DNA from: Erwinia sp. HDF1-3R | Lineage (GTDB): Bacteria > Pseudomonadota > Gammaproteobacteria > Enterobacterales > Enterobacteriaceae | Assembly: GCF_039621855.1 (NCBI RefSeq) | Contig: NZ_CP155071.1 | Span: 2,976,001-3,040,000, forward strand | DNA: 64,000 bases | Direction of reading: 5' to 3' | In this document: positions 1 through 9,621 of the stretch, in pieces | Layout: each line of letters begins with the position of its first letter | How positions within the stretch are numbered: position 1 is the stretch's first letter | Translations under genes and position numbers: made by a program | Notes under the pieces: generated by a model | Database searches by the model: none | Told to the model about the DNA's origin: nothing | What the model saw: the letters and a program-made list of their open reading frames with translations, nothing else

Positions 1-1144
1 CAGCTCGTTTGCCGCCGTGCTGATATACGCCTGCCGCTGTTTCGCGTGATACATATCGAAGCTGTCCACGTGGAACGCGCCGGTACTGTCATCCAGCACC
101 TGCACGTTCACCTTCATCACCTCCGGCAGTGCGTTCTTCTGCCAGCCCCGCACCCGCCACATACGCGGACCGGAACGTAACAGCAGGTCACCGGACGGCG
201 TCACGTCGCTGGCGATAAGGGACGTTTCCGCTGGCACCGGTGCCGCCTGAACGTCCGGCAGGGCAGCTAAAGAAGGGAAGTTTTCACCGCCGGCCGTTAC
301 CGTTTCAACAGCAGCAACGGTGTCGCTGCCGGACCCCATCCGCACCGCCTGTTCCAGCGCCAGCGCGAACGCGGATTCAGGGCTGCCGCTTTTCAGCGCA
401 TAGGCATTCGCATCCAGCCCCTGCGGGAACCGTACCCGCCAGGCATCGATCTCCGCTCCGGCCAGCTGAACGGCAACAGCGTCTGCCCCCCTGTCCCCGG
501 CGTCGTCCCGATCGAAGGCGATCAGCACCCGCTTTACCCCGTGATACTGCAACGCCGCCAGATGCCCGCCGGTAAAGCCGTTCACCCCGTAAGCCGCGAT
601 CACGTTGCGGAACCCGGCACACCAGAAGGTCATGGCATCGATCAGCGCTTCGCACAGGATCACCACAGACGAGGCTTTCAGCGCGGCTTCATTCCAGATC
701 CCCGTCAGCGGTGACGGCAGGTAAAGGTGTCTGGCCGATCCTTTTTTGATCTGATGATCCGGCATGGTTCGCCGTCCGTAGAGCTGCAACACCCGGCCAC
801 GCTGTACCGGATCGTAGCTCTCTGACCAGCCCGTAACCGGCACCACCAGACAGCCCCGGAAGTGGTCCTGCCGGTTGCTTTCCCGCACCACGCCCAGCGC
901 GGTCAGACGGGCGCGCAGTGCTTTACCTTCCTTTGACGACGTGGACGGCAGCGCCCCCGCCACGCCGTGCGGCCCGGCGAACCCCAGCTTAAAGTGACTC
1001 ACCAGTTCAGGATGCGACAGGCCGCGTTTTTCCAGCCAGGCCAGCGCATCCGGGCTGTTCAACAGGTTGTGATGATACCAGTCCGCCACCTGATGCAGCA
1101 GCGCCTGGCCGTCGTCGTCCAGGTCGGTGAGCGTCTGACGGACC

Positions 1145-1178
1145 GGCGGCGAAGAAGGAACGGCGGCGAAGAAGGAAC
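1145..1178. repeat. 17-bp exact tandem duplication in the primase
   Basis: Two adjacent copies of ggcggcgaagaaggaac. The copy number shifts the primase frame (17 is not a multiple of 3). A further partial copy (ggcggcgg) follows. Confidence 0.9.
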
Positions 1179-1282
1179 GGCGGCGGCTGAAGAAGAGCAG
1201 GAACCGGCGAACGCACGCAGCCGCAGCACCGCCTTTGGCAGGGAGAAGCCTTCGGTTTTCATCATCCAGTCAACCACCGACC

Positions 1283-1306
1283 CCGCAGCCCCGCAGCCCC
1301 GCAGCC
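1283..1306. repeat. 8-bp triplicated repeat in the primase
   Basis: Three head-to-tail copies of ccgcagcc. With two copies the zinc-finger frame continues into the rest of the primase; with three it ends at a stop near 1262. This is the size and form of slipped-strand repeats. Confidence 0.9.
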
Positions 1307-1545
1307 GAAGCAGTGGAACAGATTTTTATCCGGGCTGATGACCAGTGAGGGGGTTTTCTCATCGTGGAACGGGCACAGCAGCACAAGGTCACGTCCCTGT
1401 TTACGCAGCGTATGCCCCTGCGATTCAGCGAGTGCCGCTAACGGCACGCTGCGCTTCAGCTCGTCCAGTTCCTTTTGTGGGATGCGGGGCATATCACAGA
1501 CTCCTGTCAAAAACCTGTCAAGACCACTATAATGTTTTAATATGG

Positions 1546-1559
1546 TACATCATGATGTA
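1546..1559. promoter_or_regulatory. Candidate repressor operator (14-bp perfect palindrome)
   Basis: tacatcatgatgta is a perfect palindrome between the divergent primase relic and the XRE gene. A half-site (tacatcat) recurs at about 1602, just inside the XRE gene. The position suggests autoregulation by the XRE repressor; this is inference. Confidence 0.45.
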
Positions 1560-1596
1560 TTATTAGCAAGGGTTGATTTTTACAGGGAGTAATATC

Positions 1597-1986
1597 ATGC
1601 GTACATCATCACACTGGTATCTGCTCACCATGTCATTACCTGCAAGACTTAACTCACTGCGTAAAGAACTTGGCCTGTCACAGCAGGCAATGGCTGATGC
1701 TATTGGCCTGCATGTGAACAGCTGGAAGAAGTATGAGAGCGGCCAGGCCATGCCTTCGCTGGATGCGCTGAAGAAGATAGCCACCACGCTGCATGTCAGT
1801 ACCGACTTTCTGCTGTTTGATGAACATGAACGTGGACCGGGCGATGCGCTGGCACTTCAGTTTGAGGCGGTCAGCCAGTTGCCGGAGAACGAACAAGCGA
1901 TTGTGCGTGAAGTACTGGAGAGCCTGATCATCAAGTACCAGTCACGGCGCTGGGATTCGGCAAGGAAGGCAGTTAAGGAAGGGTAA
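1597..1986 (+). CDS. XRE-family transcriptional repressor
   Basis: A 129-aa protein with a helix-turn-helix of the Cro/C1 type near the N-terminus (RLNSLRKELGLSQQAMADA, then NSWKKYESG), followed by a short acidic C-terminal region suited to dimerisation. The ATG at 1597 has GGGAG about 8 bases upstream; a TTG at 1573 and an ATG at 1630 are alternatives with poorer ribosome-binding sites. It is divergent from the primase relic with a palindrome in between, as expected for the control gene of a prophage or satellite. Its DNA target is not known. Confidence 0.8.
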   Translation: MRTSSHWYLLTMSLPARLNSLRKELGLSQQAMADAIGLHVNSWKKYESGQAMPSLDALKKIATTLHVSTDFLLFDEHERGPGDALALQFEAVSQLPENEQAIVREVLESLIIKYQSRRWDSARKAVKEG

Positions 1987-2067
1987 CGAAGCGATTATTT
2001 AACGCGGTGATATCGGGTTGCACCCCTTTATCACCGCTAACCACAGCAACTAACAGAGGTAGTTATT

Positions 2068-2394
2068 ATGGCTGAGCAACATCATAAGTCAGGAACAGGT
2101 ATATCCTCAACATCAAGAGCTTATACTGTGGGGTACGTCCGGGATTCGCGGACATTTGAGCCGTCACCGTCGGTCACCCTGAAGGGCCGCTGGCTGGCTG
2201 AGGCAGGATTTGAGACCGGCACGCCGGTTGATATCCGGGTGATGCCGGGCTGTCTGGTACTGACCGCACGCGCACCGGCCACACCGCAGGAACCGGAGAT
2301 TATGCAGACGCTGAGGAAGGTCTGTAAGCTGTCAGCCCGCAAGCAGCGGCAGGTGACGGAGCTGATTGAGGTGATCAGTAAGCCGCAGCGATAG
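2068..2394 (+). CDS. SymE-like toxin (type I addiction module family)
   Basis: A 108-aa protein with the SymE/AbrB-like core: VGYVRDSRTFEPSPSVTLKGRWL, then an FETGTPVDIRVMPGCLVL strand segment. In E. coli, SymE is an SOS-induced protein reported to act on RNA or nucleoid and is repressed by the antisense RNA SymR. The last 30 residues (LRKVCKLSARKQRQVTEL) form a basic helix seen in longer SymE-like proteins. AGAGG upstream of the ATG serves as ribosome-binding site. I do not see a convincing LexA box or a SymR promoter. It sits beside the phage-type repressor, consistent with accessory DNA. Confidence 0.7.
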   Translation: MAEQHHKSGTGISSTSRAYTVGYVRDSRTFEPSPSVTLKGRWLAEAGFETGTPVDIRVMPGCLVLTARAPATPQEPEIMQTLRKVCKLSARKQRQVTELIEVISKPQR

Positions 2395-2423
2395 GACGGT
2401 AACTGACTGAACGACAGACAAAA

Positions 2424-2447
2424 AATCCCGGCGCTATGGCCGGGATT
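2424..2447 (-). terminator. Intrinsic terminator after the cdiI-like gene
   Basis: A 9-bp perfect stem (aatcccggc/gccgggatt) with a 6-base loop, followed on the minus strand by six T's. It lies 3 bases after the stop codon of the immunity gene and may also stop symE transcripts from the other side. Confidence 0.85.
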
Positions 2448-2450
2448 CTA

Positions 2451-3053
2451 CTACATTTGTAATTTCCAAAAATTCATACCATTAATCAACCAATATTGTT
2501 CCTTATCTGGAATGAATAAACCAAAATCACTATTAGCCTGAGCATTCCAATCTGGTGGCACAGATGTTTCATGACTTCGATCCCAATCAGTATGGCGATA
2601 TATTTTTTTATCAAAATTAATATAGAACTTAGGCAATCGCATTTTCCACTGATCCCACTCATCAGAAACAGGTTCTGTTAATACTGATAAAAACCTCTCA
2701 ACATAATCATAAAAATCATATAAATAAGATGCTGAGCGATCTAGTGTAAAAAACCTTTTCATATCTTCAACTGAATAAGTTTCGACATTATTTTTAATAG
2801 TATATTCATGAAAATTATCTTCTGTCAGAATAGGGAATCCATTCCTAAACAATCTTATTGCTTCATCATAAAGAGATTTATCCATAAACCCATTTTCAAT
2901 GTAAGCCTTATATTCCGGCCTCACATCAATACAATAGTTTTCTTTATTATCAATAACATAATAATGAACCCCTTTAACCACAAAAACAGCTATTGCTTTT
3001 TCACCATCAAAAAGTTCTCTGAGCAAATCCTGGTAATTATTTTCCAAATTCAT
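2451..3053 (-). CDS. Candidate CdiI immunity protein
   Basis: A 200-aa acidic, aromatic-rich cytosolic protein without signal peptide or membrane segment. It starts 17 bases inside the 3' end of the upstream CdiA-like gene, which is the standard place for cdiI. Base composition is markedly AT-rich compared with the CdiA body, as usual for exchangeable toxin/immunity cassettes. I recognise no named family, so the assignment rests on position, composition and size. Known CdiI proteins bind and neutralise the C-terminal toxin of the cognate CdiA. It is closed by a strong terminator. Confidence 0.7.
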   Translation of the reverse strand: MNLENNYQDLLRELFDGEKAIAVFVVKGVHYYVIDNKENYCIDVRPEYKAYIENGFMDKSLYDEAIRLFRNGFPILTEDNFHEYTIKNNVETYSVEDMKRFFTLDRSASYLYDFYDYVERFLSVLTEPVSDEWDQWKMRLPKFYINFDKKIYRHTDWDRSHETSVPPDWNAQANSDFGLFIPDKEQYWLINGMNFWKLQM

Positions 3054-6000
3054 TCATGAACTCCTCTTTTGTTAGCACACGAGATTTTGATGAGTTCTGC
3101 TCTATGAGTCTGTCCCACACTTTCGGTAACTCCAGCGATACGCTAGGCTCACCTTTATTTGGATCTACTATCTTAGGTGCATTTGGGTCTTTAGGGATAC
3201 CAGGGATAGGTTTCTGTGGAACAGCAGCATCCATTATTTGTTTATGTAATGCAGCATCGACCTCAAAAACGACCACTGATCCATCAGCTCTTTTATTAGT
3301 AAGATAATATGAAGCATGATTGGGACCATTTGTACTGACGCATAATTGCCCACTGCACCCTGAGTTGATAGTTACACTACCATCAGCATTAGCGCTAATT
3401 CTATTTTGGCTAGTTTTTGTGCCACTACCACCACCTTCAACCCTGAAGTAAGTTTCTGATGCATTCCCCTTAGCTACTGGGATATTCTCACCCTTCATTC
3501 CATAAACTGCACCACCTATCGCTGCCGTGGTATGAACGCCAGCCATCGCGGTATAAAGGTTGTCCGCCGTTTCCTTACTCACGCCCCAGTTTGCAGCAAT
3601 GCGGTTAACGTTCGCTTCACGCTCCGCTTTTGCATCCGCACTGGCATACTGCCACATCAGGGCGTCAACCTGCCCTTTTCCTTCTTTATAGACGCTACCC
3701 ATATTGCCGACATACTGGCCGTCAAGCTGCTCATCATAGCTCTTCGCCATCGCCGCCAGTTCCTGCCGCATTCCCTGGCAGGCCGCTGAGGACAGCCCCT
3801 GACAGGCCGCATTCAGCTTCGCATCGAACGCCTTATCCTTCGCGTTCAGGTCGCTAATAAGTTTCTCAGCCTGCTGCTTTTTCTCACCCTCAAGATAAGG
3901 CAGCGACCACTTCGCATCCTGCCGCTGTTTCTCATCTTTTGACGACAGCGCATTATTCTCAACCGCATTCTTCCCTGCCTGGCCGCCAGCCACCGCGGCC
4001 GATGTACTGTCTCCGGCTATACCGCCGGCCAGTGCTGCGGCCAGCGTGCCCAGGGCGCTTATCTTCTGCTTCTCATCTTCGGTTAGTTTATCATGTGGGA
4101 CGCCCGGGTAAAGCTGCTGGGCAATATATTCTCCCGCCGCTGCACCTGCGGCGCCCGCCAGCGCTGAGTTACCCTGCGCCTGCGCCACCACCGCGCCCAG
4201 TACCGCGTGCGCTATCAGATTCGCCTCGACGTTTATCACGTCCTTGCCGTCAGGGCCCTTTGTCATCGTTTCTTTATGGATAACTTCTGCCAGATACGGT
4301 GCCGCTGCACCCGCTATCGCCGCATTCAGGTTACCGCCCGCCAGGCCCTGCACCGCCGCCGTGGCGGCCTGAATACCCTGTTGCAGGCTGCTTCCCGTGC
4401 CGAATTGAGCCGTTGCCGTTATATAGGCCTGTTTGGCTATTTCATCGGCGCTGGGACGCAGGTTGCCCTCGCTCGCCAGCTTTTCTCTCGCAGACTGGAG
4501 GGCAGACGGGTCTTTCTTCGCTTTCTCACCGGCTATCTCACCCTGCGTCCGCGCGATATCCCCAACCTGACTCCCTATCTCACCTATCAGCTGCGCCTGC
4601 TGTAGCCGCTTCTGCTCTTTCTCTTTGTCGAAGATTTGCTTCAGGCCCGGATTGGCATTCTCCGCATCACGGCTGAGGTTTGCCACGTCCTGCTGCTGGT
4701 TCTGCCGATCGCGGATCGCTACCGTGCCGTCCGAGATCGCGGCCTTTGTGGTGCTGGAATCGTGGCCGCTGTTGTTTGCGCCGGTCAGCAGCGCGCTCGC
4801 CATATTTCCCGCCAGCATCCCGGCAACGCCACCGCCGGTGCTGATACCCACGCTCTGGTGTTCGGCTTTAAAGTCCGCCCTGTTGTCGATATCGCTCCAG
4901 CCCAGCGTGCCGGTATCAAGTTTATTTTTATCTGCCGCAGCCGTCGACCCGATAACCGCCCCGTCCAGCTGCGTATGGTTGCCCACCGTCACGTCGAAGC
5001 CGCCCTGACCGGCAAACAGACCGGTCTGGTCCGTCACGCTGTCGTAGTTGCTGTGCAGTTTGTCACGGCTCAGGTTGACGTTGACCGAGCCGTTCAGGCC
5101 CGCGCCCGTTGAGCCCAGCCCGATGCCCACCTGCCCACCGGCGCTGACGCTCTGCTGTTTGCTGTCATAGCGGTCGCTGTCCTGTTCGCTCTGCAGCGTC
5201 AGGTTGCGCCCGACGTCCGCCGTCACTTTCTCGCCGCTGACCTGCGCCCCTTTCAGCGTGGTGTCGCGGCCGCTGTTGAGCGTAACGGCCTGCCCCGCAT
5301 CCAGCGTGGTGTTGGTGTGGGTCAGGCCGTTGCCCTTCTCACTGCCCCGCCCCTGGTTGATGCTGGCTGAGACGCTGACGCTGGCACCGCCGGAGCCTAT
5401 ACCCAGCCCGACGCCCGCGCTGCTGCCGTGGCTTTCATTTTTCCCGTCGGTACGTTCGGTGTTCTGGGCTGACAGCAGGGTGATATCGCGCTTCGCATCC
5501 AGGCCCAGATTCTGCCCGGCTTTCAGCTGGCTGCCGGTGACCGCGATATCCCCCTGGCTGCCCGCTGCCTGGCCGGTCGCGGTGATTTGCAGATTATTCC
5601 CGGCGTTCAGGGTGCTGCCCTGTGCCTGGGTGCTCTGCGTCAGGGTTTCGCTGCGCGAGGACTGACTGCCATAGGTAAGACTGATCCCCACGGTGTCATT
5701 ATTTTTATTGTCGCCCGCGCCTTTTGCGGCATCCAGCGCCACGGCCTGTGCCGCCTGAACGCCACTCAGGGCCGCTTTGGTCGCCTGCAGAGCCTGCAGG
5801 CGGCTGTCGTCGGTATCCTGGGCCTGATGCGCGGTTTGGACCGCCGTGTTGACTGCCGAACCGGCCGCGCCGGAGAGCGCCAGCGTAAAGCCGCTCTGCT
5901 TCTGTTCGGTTTTAGTCAGCGCGGTGTGGCTGTTTTCCGCCGCGGTGATCGAGACATCGCTGCCGGTGACCGTCAGATCTTTCCCGGCGATAATATCGCT

Positions 6001-9000
6001 GCCGTGCAGCTGCACCTGGTTATTGGCGGTCAGGGTCACGCTGCCGTCGCTGCTGCCCACCGTGCTGCCTTTACTGAGCGAGCCGGTGGTATCGGTGGTC
6101 GTCTTCTGCTGCGCCTGGCCGTAAGTAAGGCCGATGCCGCCGGTGCCCATCAGGCCGGTCTTTCTCTCGTCAACGAGATGCGTTTCATCATGCGCCTCAG
6201 CGGCGGTGGTCACGGTCAGATCGCGACCCGCCGAGAGGTTAACGTCCTGCGTACCCGCGACGTTACTGCCGCTAATGGTGACATCACGTCCGGCCTGTAG
6301 CTGCACGCTGTCGCCGCTCAGCGTGGTGCTGAGCGCCTGCTGGTCGTGCGCCTCATCGTGGGTTTCCACGCTGCTGCCCGACATAAACCCTTTGCTGCTC
6401 TGCTTACTGTGTTCAGTCAGATCGCTGCTGCTGCTGCCGGTGCTAAGCGCAATATCGCGCCCGGCGCTGGCGGTGAGCGCGCCACCCGCGGCCACGTCCG
6501 CCGCGCTGGCGCGGATATCCTGCCCGGCGCTGAGCTGCAGGTCGCCTGCGGTCGTGATACGGGTGCCGACGTCGGTCTGCTCAGAGAGGTGGCGATAGTT
6601 GTCGCGTCCCCAGCTATCGTTTTCACTGTGCCGGGTGGCAACGGTGCCCAGGGTCAGATCGTTCCCTGCCTGTAGCTGCGTGATACCGTTTTTCCCGGCG
6701 TTACCGATGTCGCTCCCGCTCAGAGTGATATTGTTCATCGCACTGAGCGTCAGCGCACCGTCCGGGTTCTGCACATAGATCCCGGCGGCACGATCCACCC
6801 AGCGGTCAGTACCGTCGCTGCGCAGCGTCGTCTGGCTGGTGATATCGCGCCCGGCCAGCAGCGATACGCTATCACCACCGGTAATCTGGCCGCCGAGGTT
6901 ATTGATGTCCTGACGGGCGGTCAGCGCGACCTGGTTGCCGTTAATATAGCCACTGTTGGTCAGCGTTTGCGCCGTCAGCTGCGTCACCTCGCGACCCTGA
7001 ATGGTGCCGCTGTTGGTAATGTCGTTCTGTGCGCTGAGCGCCACGTTATTGCCGCCCATCAGCGCGCCGTCACCGGTCAGATCGCCCTCTTTAACCTTCG
7101 CATAGACCTGCGGCACCAGCACCGTCTGCTGCGTGCCGTCCGGCAGCGTCACCGTCTGATTAACCAGCCAGACAATGTCGCTGGTCAGCAGCGCCATCTG
7201 GGCAGGTGTCAGCGCCACGCCCAGTTCCAGCTGATACTGCTGACCAAAGGCCACGCCGTTATTCATCAGCGCACGGTACTGCTCTTCATCATTGTTGTAG
7301 CCGCTGATATAGCGATTACCGGTCATCTGAATAATCTGGTCGCGCACCACGCGCTGTTCGTAGTAGCCATCGCCCAGCCGTTTGAGCGTCTGCCCGCTGG
7401 ACGACGGCAGGGCCGTCTGCATGTAGTCGCTGCTTAGCCACTGCTTCTGGTTGGTGAAGCGCGGATCGGTCTCCACCAGATAACGGCTGTCGCTGGCGGG
7501 CTGCAGGGCAAACAGGCTGTTGTCCGGCAGTCGGGTGTCCGGCGAAACCGCGCGGATCACCGGCGTGATGCTCTGCCCGTTGACCACCGTGGCGGGAAGC
7601 GTCAGTGTGAACTGCTGCCCGGGCGGCAGAACCAGCGGATGATCCTTGATGCTGCCCAGATTTTCTAGGGTGATGGTGCCGCTGTAGCGCAGCCCGTCGC
7701 CGGGAAGCGCCGCGTCCGTGACGTCATGAGACGCCAGCGTCACCGCCTGGGTTGCCTGCTGCCCACCCGCCGCGCCGACCGCGCTGGCCTGGGTGGTAAC
7801 CGTCTGCTGTTGTCGACTGCCGGTCTGATAGCCGCTCCCCTGCGGGGCCGCGTTAGCCTGCCAGGCGAGGGTTTTCAGATCGATAGTTTCGGTGACCACC
7901 GCCGGGCGATAGTTGCTGCTGCTTTTGCCCTGCGACGTCTTGGTGCCACCGAGTTTCTTTTTCTTTTTCTTTGAATACCAGCGTACGACCTTGCCGTCAT
8001 CGGTGGTGACCCGCACGCCTTTGGTCGCCTGGTTATCCAGTTCGCCTATCTGACCGCCCAGCGTCGCGCCCGCCACAATCTGGCTATCCTGGTTAGCCAG
8101 CCGGTTGGCGGTAAAGGTCATGTTGCCGCCGGAGAGGATTTTGCCCGGATCGCTCTCTTTGATCTGGGTTTCGTTGACCACGCGCTTGTAGTTGTATTCG
8201 TAGAATTCGCTGCCGCTGGTGCCGTCCGGCATGGTAGCGCTATGCACGCCATATTTGTTTTTATGGCTGGTATCGACCTTATCCCAGTCGTAGCGGGTGG
8301 TCTTACCCTTCAGAACCGCCTCATGGTGCTGGGCGTTTTCCGTCATCACCGTCTCGGTAGTAAGCTGGCGGTTGGTGTTGTTCACCTCCGCCATAGCGAT
8401 GGTCGCATTGCCTCCGGCCTCGATGGTCGCCCCGTGGTTATTAAGCTGACGGCCCTGCCCTGTGGCCTGGTCGTTTTCGTCCAGCTGGCCGCCAAAGCGC
8501 ATCTCCCCGGCGCTGTAGATCAGCGCGTGATCGCGGTTATTGACCGTGTCGGCGGCGATGTCGAGCCGGTCGCGAGCGGCAATCACCGCCGCTTTGCCAT
8601 TCTCGCTCAGATTATTCAGCACCGCCGCCGCAATGGCGATATGGTCGCCGTAGATGCGTCCGGTGCCGGTGTTGTTAAGTACCCCGGCGACCAGATGCGT
8701 CAGCCCGCCGTCAATCAGGCCGGTATTGTTGAGGGTATCGCCCGCGGTGATATGAGTGCTCTGCCCGCTGATTTCGCCCGTGGCCTGGTTATTGACGTTC
8801 TGCGCGGTCAGCCAGAGCGCCTGCTGCCCGGTGATAATGCCGTCGTTGGTGACAGTACCCGGCGTGGTCAGCCGCAGCGACCCGTTAGCTTTGACCTCCG
8901 CAAGATTGTGGAAGTCCTTCGCCAGCGTGATGCCAAGGTCACCCTGCGACAGCACCTGCCCGTCGCCGCTCAGCGAGGCGGCGTTGATTTGCCCCTCCCT

Positions 9001-9621
9001 GCCGCTGATCATTACGCCCTGGAGGTTGTTTATCGCCAGCGTCTGGCCCTGGGCGGCATCCTGTACCTTCAGGGTATCCAGCAGCGCGCCTGCATGTGCA
9101 GGCATGGTCGGGTAGAGACTGACCCAGGAGGAGGATTCAGGCGTGAGCATCACCCTGCGCACCCTGCCAGGCACGATCAGCAGCTTCAGTTCGCCCTGAC
9201 GCAGATCCTGCTGGGGGGCCAGCACCCGCGTGGTGACCCAGCCGTGGTTTATCAGCCGGTTTTGCAGCGTACTCATCAGCAGGTTGATGCCCTGAACGCC
9301 CAGACAGTGGCCGACCGCCTGGTTTGCAAGTCGCGGTAAGGGAACCCAGTGCGGCAGCGCGTCCCGTCCTTCAAGGGTAACCTGATGAATAACAAAGCAG
9401 GGCTTTTCGTCGGGAAAGGCCAGATGCGAGGGAGCAGGCACCGGTTCAGACAAGCGCACGTCTGGCGCCTGCGGCATCAGGGTCTCATTACGCGCTTTTT
9501 GCTGTTCCTGCTGATGCTGGATCTGCTCGTCGCCCGGCGCGGCGCTGACGGCGCTGGAGATCGCTGCAATCAGGATGGCGACACCCCGTGCAGACAGGCG
9601 GCTGATTTTGTTTCCCTGCAT
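3037..9621 (-). CDS. CdiB N-terminus fused in frame to a CdiA-like body with VENN and toxin tail
   Basis: A 2194-aa reading frame. Residues 1-27 are a signal peptide. Residues about 74-160 read as a POTRA domain of a TpsB/CdiB outer-membrane transporter (PCFVIHQVTLEG, then GINLLMSTLQNRLINHGWVT, then RQGELKLLIVPGRVRR). Near residue 180 (about nt 9080) the CdiB-like sequence stops and hemagglutinin-repeat CdiA sequence begins; the CdiB beta-barrel and the CdiA two-partner-secretion domain are both missing. Filamentous repeats run to about 1550, then an Ala/Gly-rich pretoxin region, VENN at 1887-1890 (nt 3952-3963), and a roughly 300-residue variable end. The final 130 residues (GGGSGTKTS, NGPNHASYY) resemble toxin tails of other Rhs/CdiA proteins, possibly ADP-ribosyltransferase-like, low confidence. 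The simplest reading is an internal deletion that joined cdiB to cdiA. Normal export is unlikely. Confidence 0.85.
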   Translation of the reverse strand: MQGNKISRLSARGVAILIAAISSAVSAAPGDEQIQHQQEQQKARNETLMPQAPDVRLSEPVPAPSHLAFPDEKPCFVIHQVTLEGRDALPHWVPLPRLANQAVGHCLGVQGINLLMSTLQNRLINHGWVTTRVLAPQQDLRQGELKLLIVPGRVRRVMLTPESSSWVSLYPTMPAHAGALLDTLKVQDAAQGQTLAINNLQGVMISGREGQINAASLSGDGQVLSQGDLGITLAKDFHNLAEVKANGSLRLTTPGTVTNDGIITGQQALWLTAQNVNNQATGEISGQSTHITAGDTLNNTGLIDGGLTHLVAGVLNNTGTGRIYGDHIAIAAAVLNNLSENGKAAVIAARDRLDIAADTVNNRDHALIYSAGEMRFGGQLDENDQATGQGRQLNNHGATIEAGGNATIAMAEVNNTNRQLTTETVMTENAQHHEAVLKGKTTRYDWDKVDTSHKNKYGVHSATMPDGTSGSEFYEYNYKRVVNETQIKESDPGKILSGGNMTFTANRLANQDSQIVAGATLGGQIGELDNQATKGVRVTTDDGKVVRWYSKKKKKKLGGTKTSQGKSSSNYRPAVVTETIDLKTLAWQANAAPQGSGYQTGSRQQQTVTTQASAVGAAGGQQATQAVTLASHDVTDAALPGDGLRYSGTITLENLGSIKDHPLVLPPGQQFTLTLPATVVNGQSITPVIRAVSPDTRLPDNSLFALQPASDSRYLVETDPRFTNQKQWLSSDYMQTALPSSSGQTLKRLGDGYYEQRVVRDQIIQMTGNRYISGYNNDEEQYRALMNNGVAFGQQYQLELGVALTPAQMALLTSDIVWLVNQTVTLPDGTQQTVLVPQVYAKVKEGDLTGDGALMGGNNVALSAQNDITNSGTIQGREVTQLTAQTLTNSGYINGNQVALTARQDINNLGGQITGGDSVSLLAGRDITSQTTLRSDGTDRWVDRAAGIYVQNPDGALTLSAMNNITLSGSDIGNAGKNGITQLQAGNDLTLGTVATRHSENDSWGRDNYRHLSEQTDVGTRITTAGDLQLSAGQDIRASAADVAAGGALTASAGRDIALSTGSSSSDLTEHSKQSSKGFMSGSSVETHDEAHDQQALSTTLSGDSVQLQAGRDVTISGSNVAGTQDVNLSAGRDLTVTTAAEAHDETHLVDERKTGLMGTGGIGLTYGQAQQKTTTDTTGSLSKGSTVGSSDGSVTLTANNQVQLHGSDIIAGKDLTVTGSDVSITAAENSHTALTKTEQKQSGFTLALSGAAGSAVNTAVQTAHQAQDTDDSRLQALQATKAALSGVQAAQAVALDAAKGAGDNKNNDTVGISLTYGSQSSRSETLTQSTQAQGSTLNAGNNLQITATGQAAGSQGDIAVTGSQLKAGQNLGLDAKRDITLLSAQNTERTDGKNESHGSSAGVGLGIGSGGASVSVSASINQGRGSEKGNGLTHTNTTLDAGQAVTLNSGRDTTLKGAQVSGEKVTADVGRNLTLQSEQDSDRYDSKQQSVSAGGQVGIGLGSTGAGLNGSVNVNLSRDKLHSNYDSVTDQTGLFAGQGGFDVTVGNHTQLDGAVIGSTAAADKNKLDTGTLGWSDIDNRADFKAEHQSVGISTGGGVAGMLAGNMASALLTGANNSGHDSSTTKAAISDGTVAIRDRQNQQQDVANLSRDAENANPGLKQIFDKEKEQKRLQQAQLIGEIGSQVGDIARTQGEIAGEKAKKDPSALQSAREKLASEGNLRPSADEIAKQAYITATAQFGTGSSLQQGIQAATAAVQGLAGGNLNAAIAGAAAPYLAEVIHKETMTKGPDGKDVINVEANLIAHAVLGAVVAQAQGNSALAGAAGAAAGEYIAQQLYPGVPHDKLTEDEKQKISALGTLAAALAGGIAGDSTSAAVAGGQAGKNAVENNALSSKDEKQRQDAKWSLPYLEGEKKQQAEKLISDLNAKDKAFDAKLNAACQGLSSAACQGMRQELAAMAKSYDEQLDGQYVGNMGSVYKEGKGQVDALMWQYASADAKAEREANVNRIAANWGVSKETADNLYTAMAGVHTTAAIGGAVYGMKGENIPVAKGNASETYFRVEGGGSGTKTSQNRISANADGSVTINSGCSGQLCVSTNGPNHASYYLTNKRADGSVVVFEVDAALHKQIMDAAVPQKPIPGIPKDPNAPKIVDPNKGEPSVSLELPKVWDRLIEQNSSKSRVLTKEEFMNEFGK
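3952..3963 (-). other. VENN motif marking the toxin cassette boundary
   Basis: Codes for Val-Glu-Asn-Asn in the CdiA body. In CdiA proteins of enterobacteria this motif separates the conserved body from the exchangeable toxin; here about 304 residues follow it, with AT content rising in the last 450 bases. Confidence 0.85.

Larger units (their letters stand above)
1..1492 (-). pseudogene. Phage/P4-type DNA primase, frameshifted, 3' end outside window
   Basis: The N-terminus holds a CHC2 zinc finger (CPFH then CFGCG), and the part nearer the window edge has TOPRIM signatures (CEALIDA and FDRDD), as in primases of P4-like satellites and prophages. The start at 1492 is preceded by AGGAG at normal spacing. 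The frame breaks after HCFGCGAAG because an 8-bp unit is present three times (1283-1306) where two copies would read through into a SVVDWMM segment. A second break comes from an exact 17-bp duplication (1145-1178); removing one copy joins VPSSPP to VRQTLTDL. From about 1144 to position 1 the frame is open and leaves the window. Seen: the duplications and motifs. Inferred: an inactive relic of an integrated element. Confidence 0.8.

Noticed and set aside
8242..9339. 365-codon plus-strand frame opposite the CdiB/CdiA fusion
   Set aside because: A shadow of the GC-rich hemagglutinin gene; composition and lack of family match argue against it.
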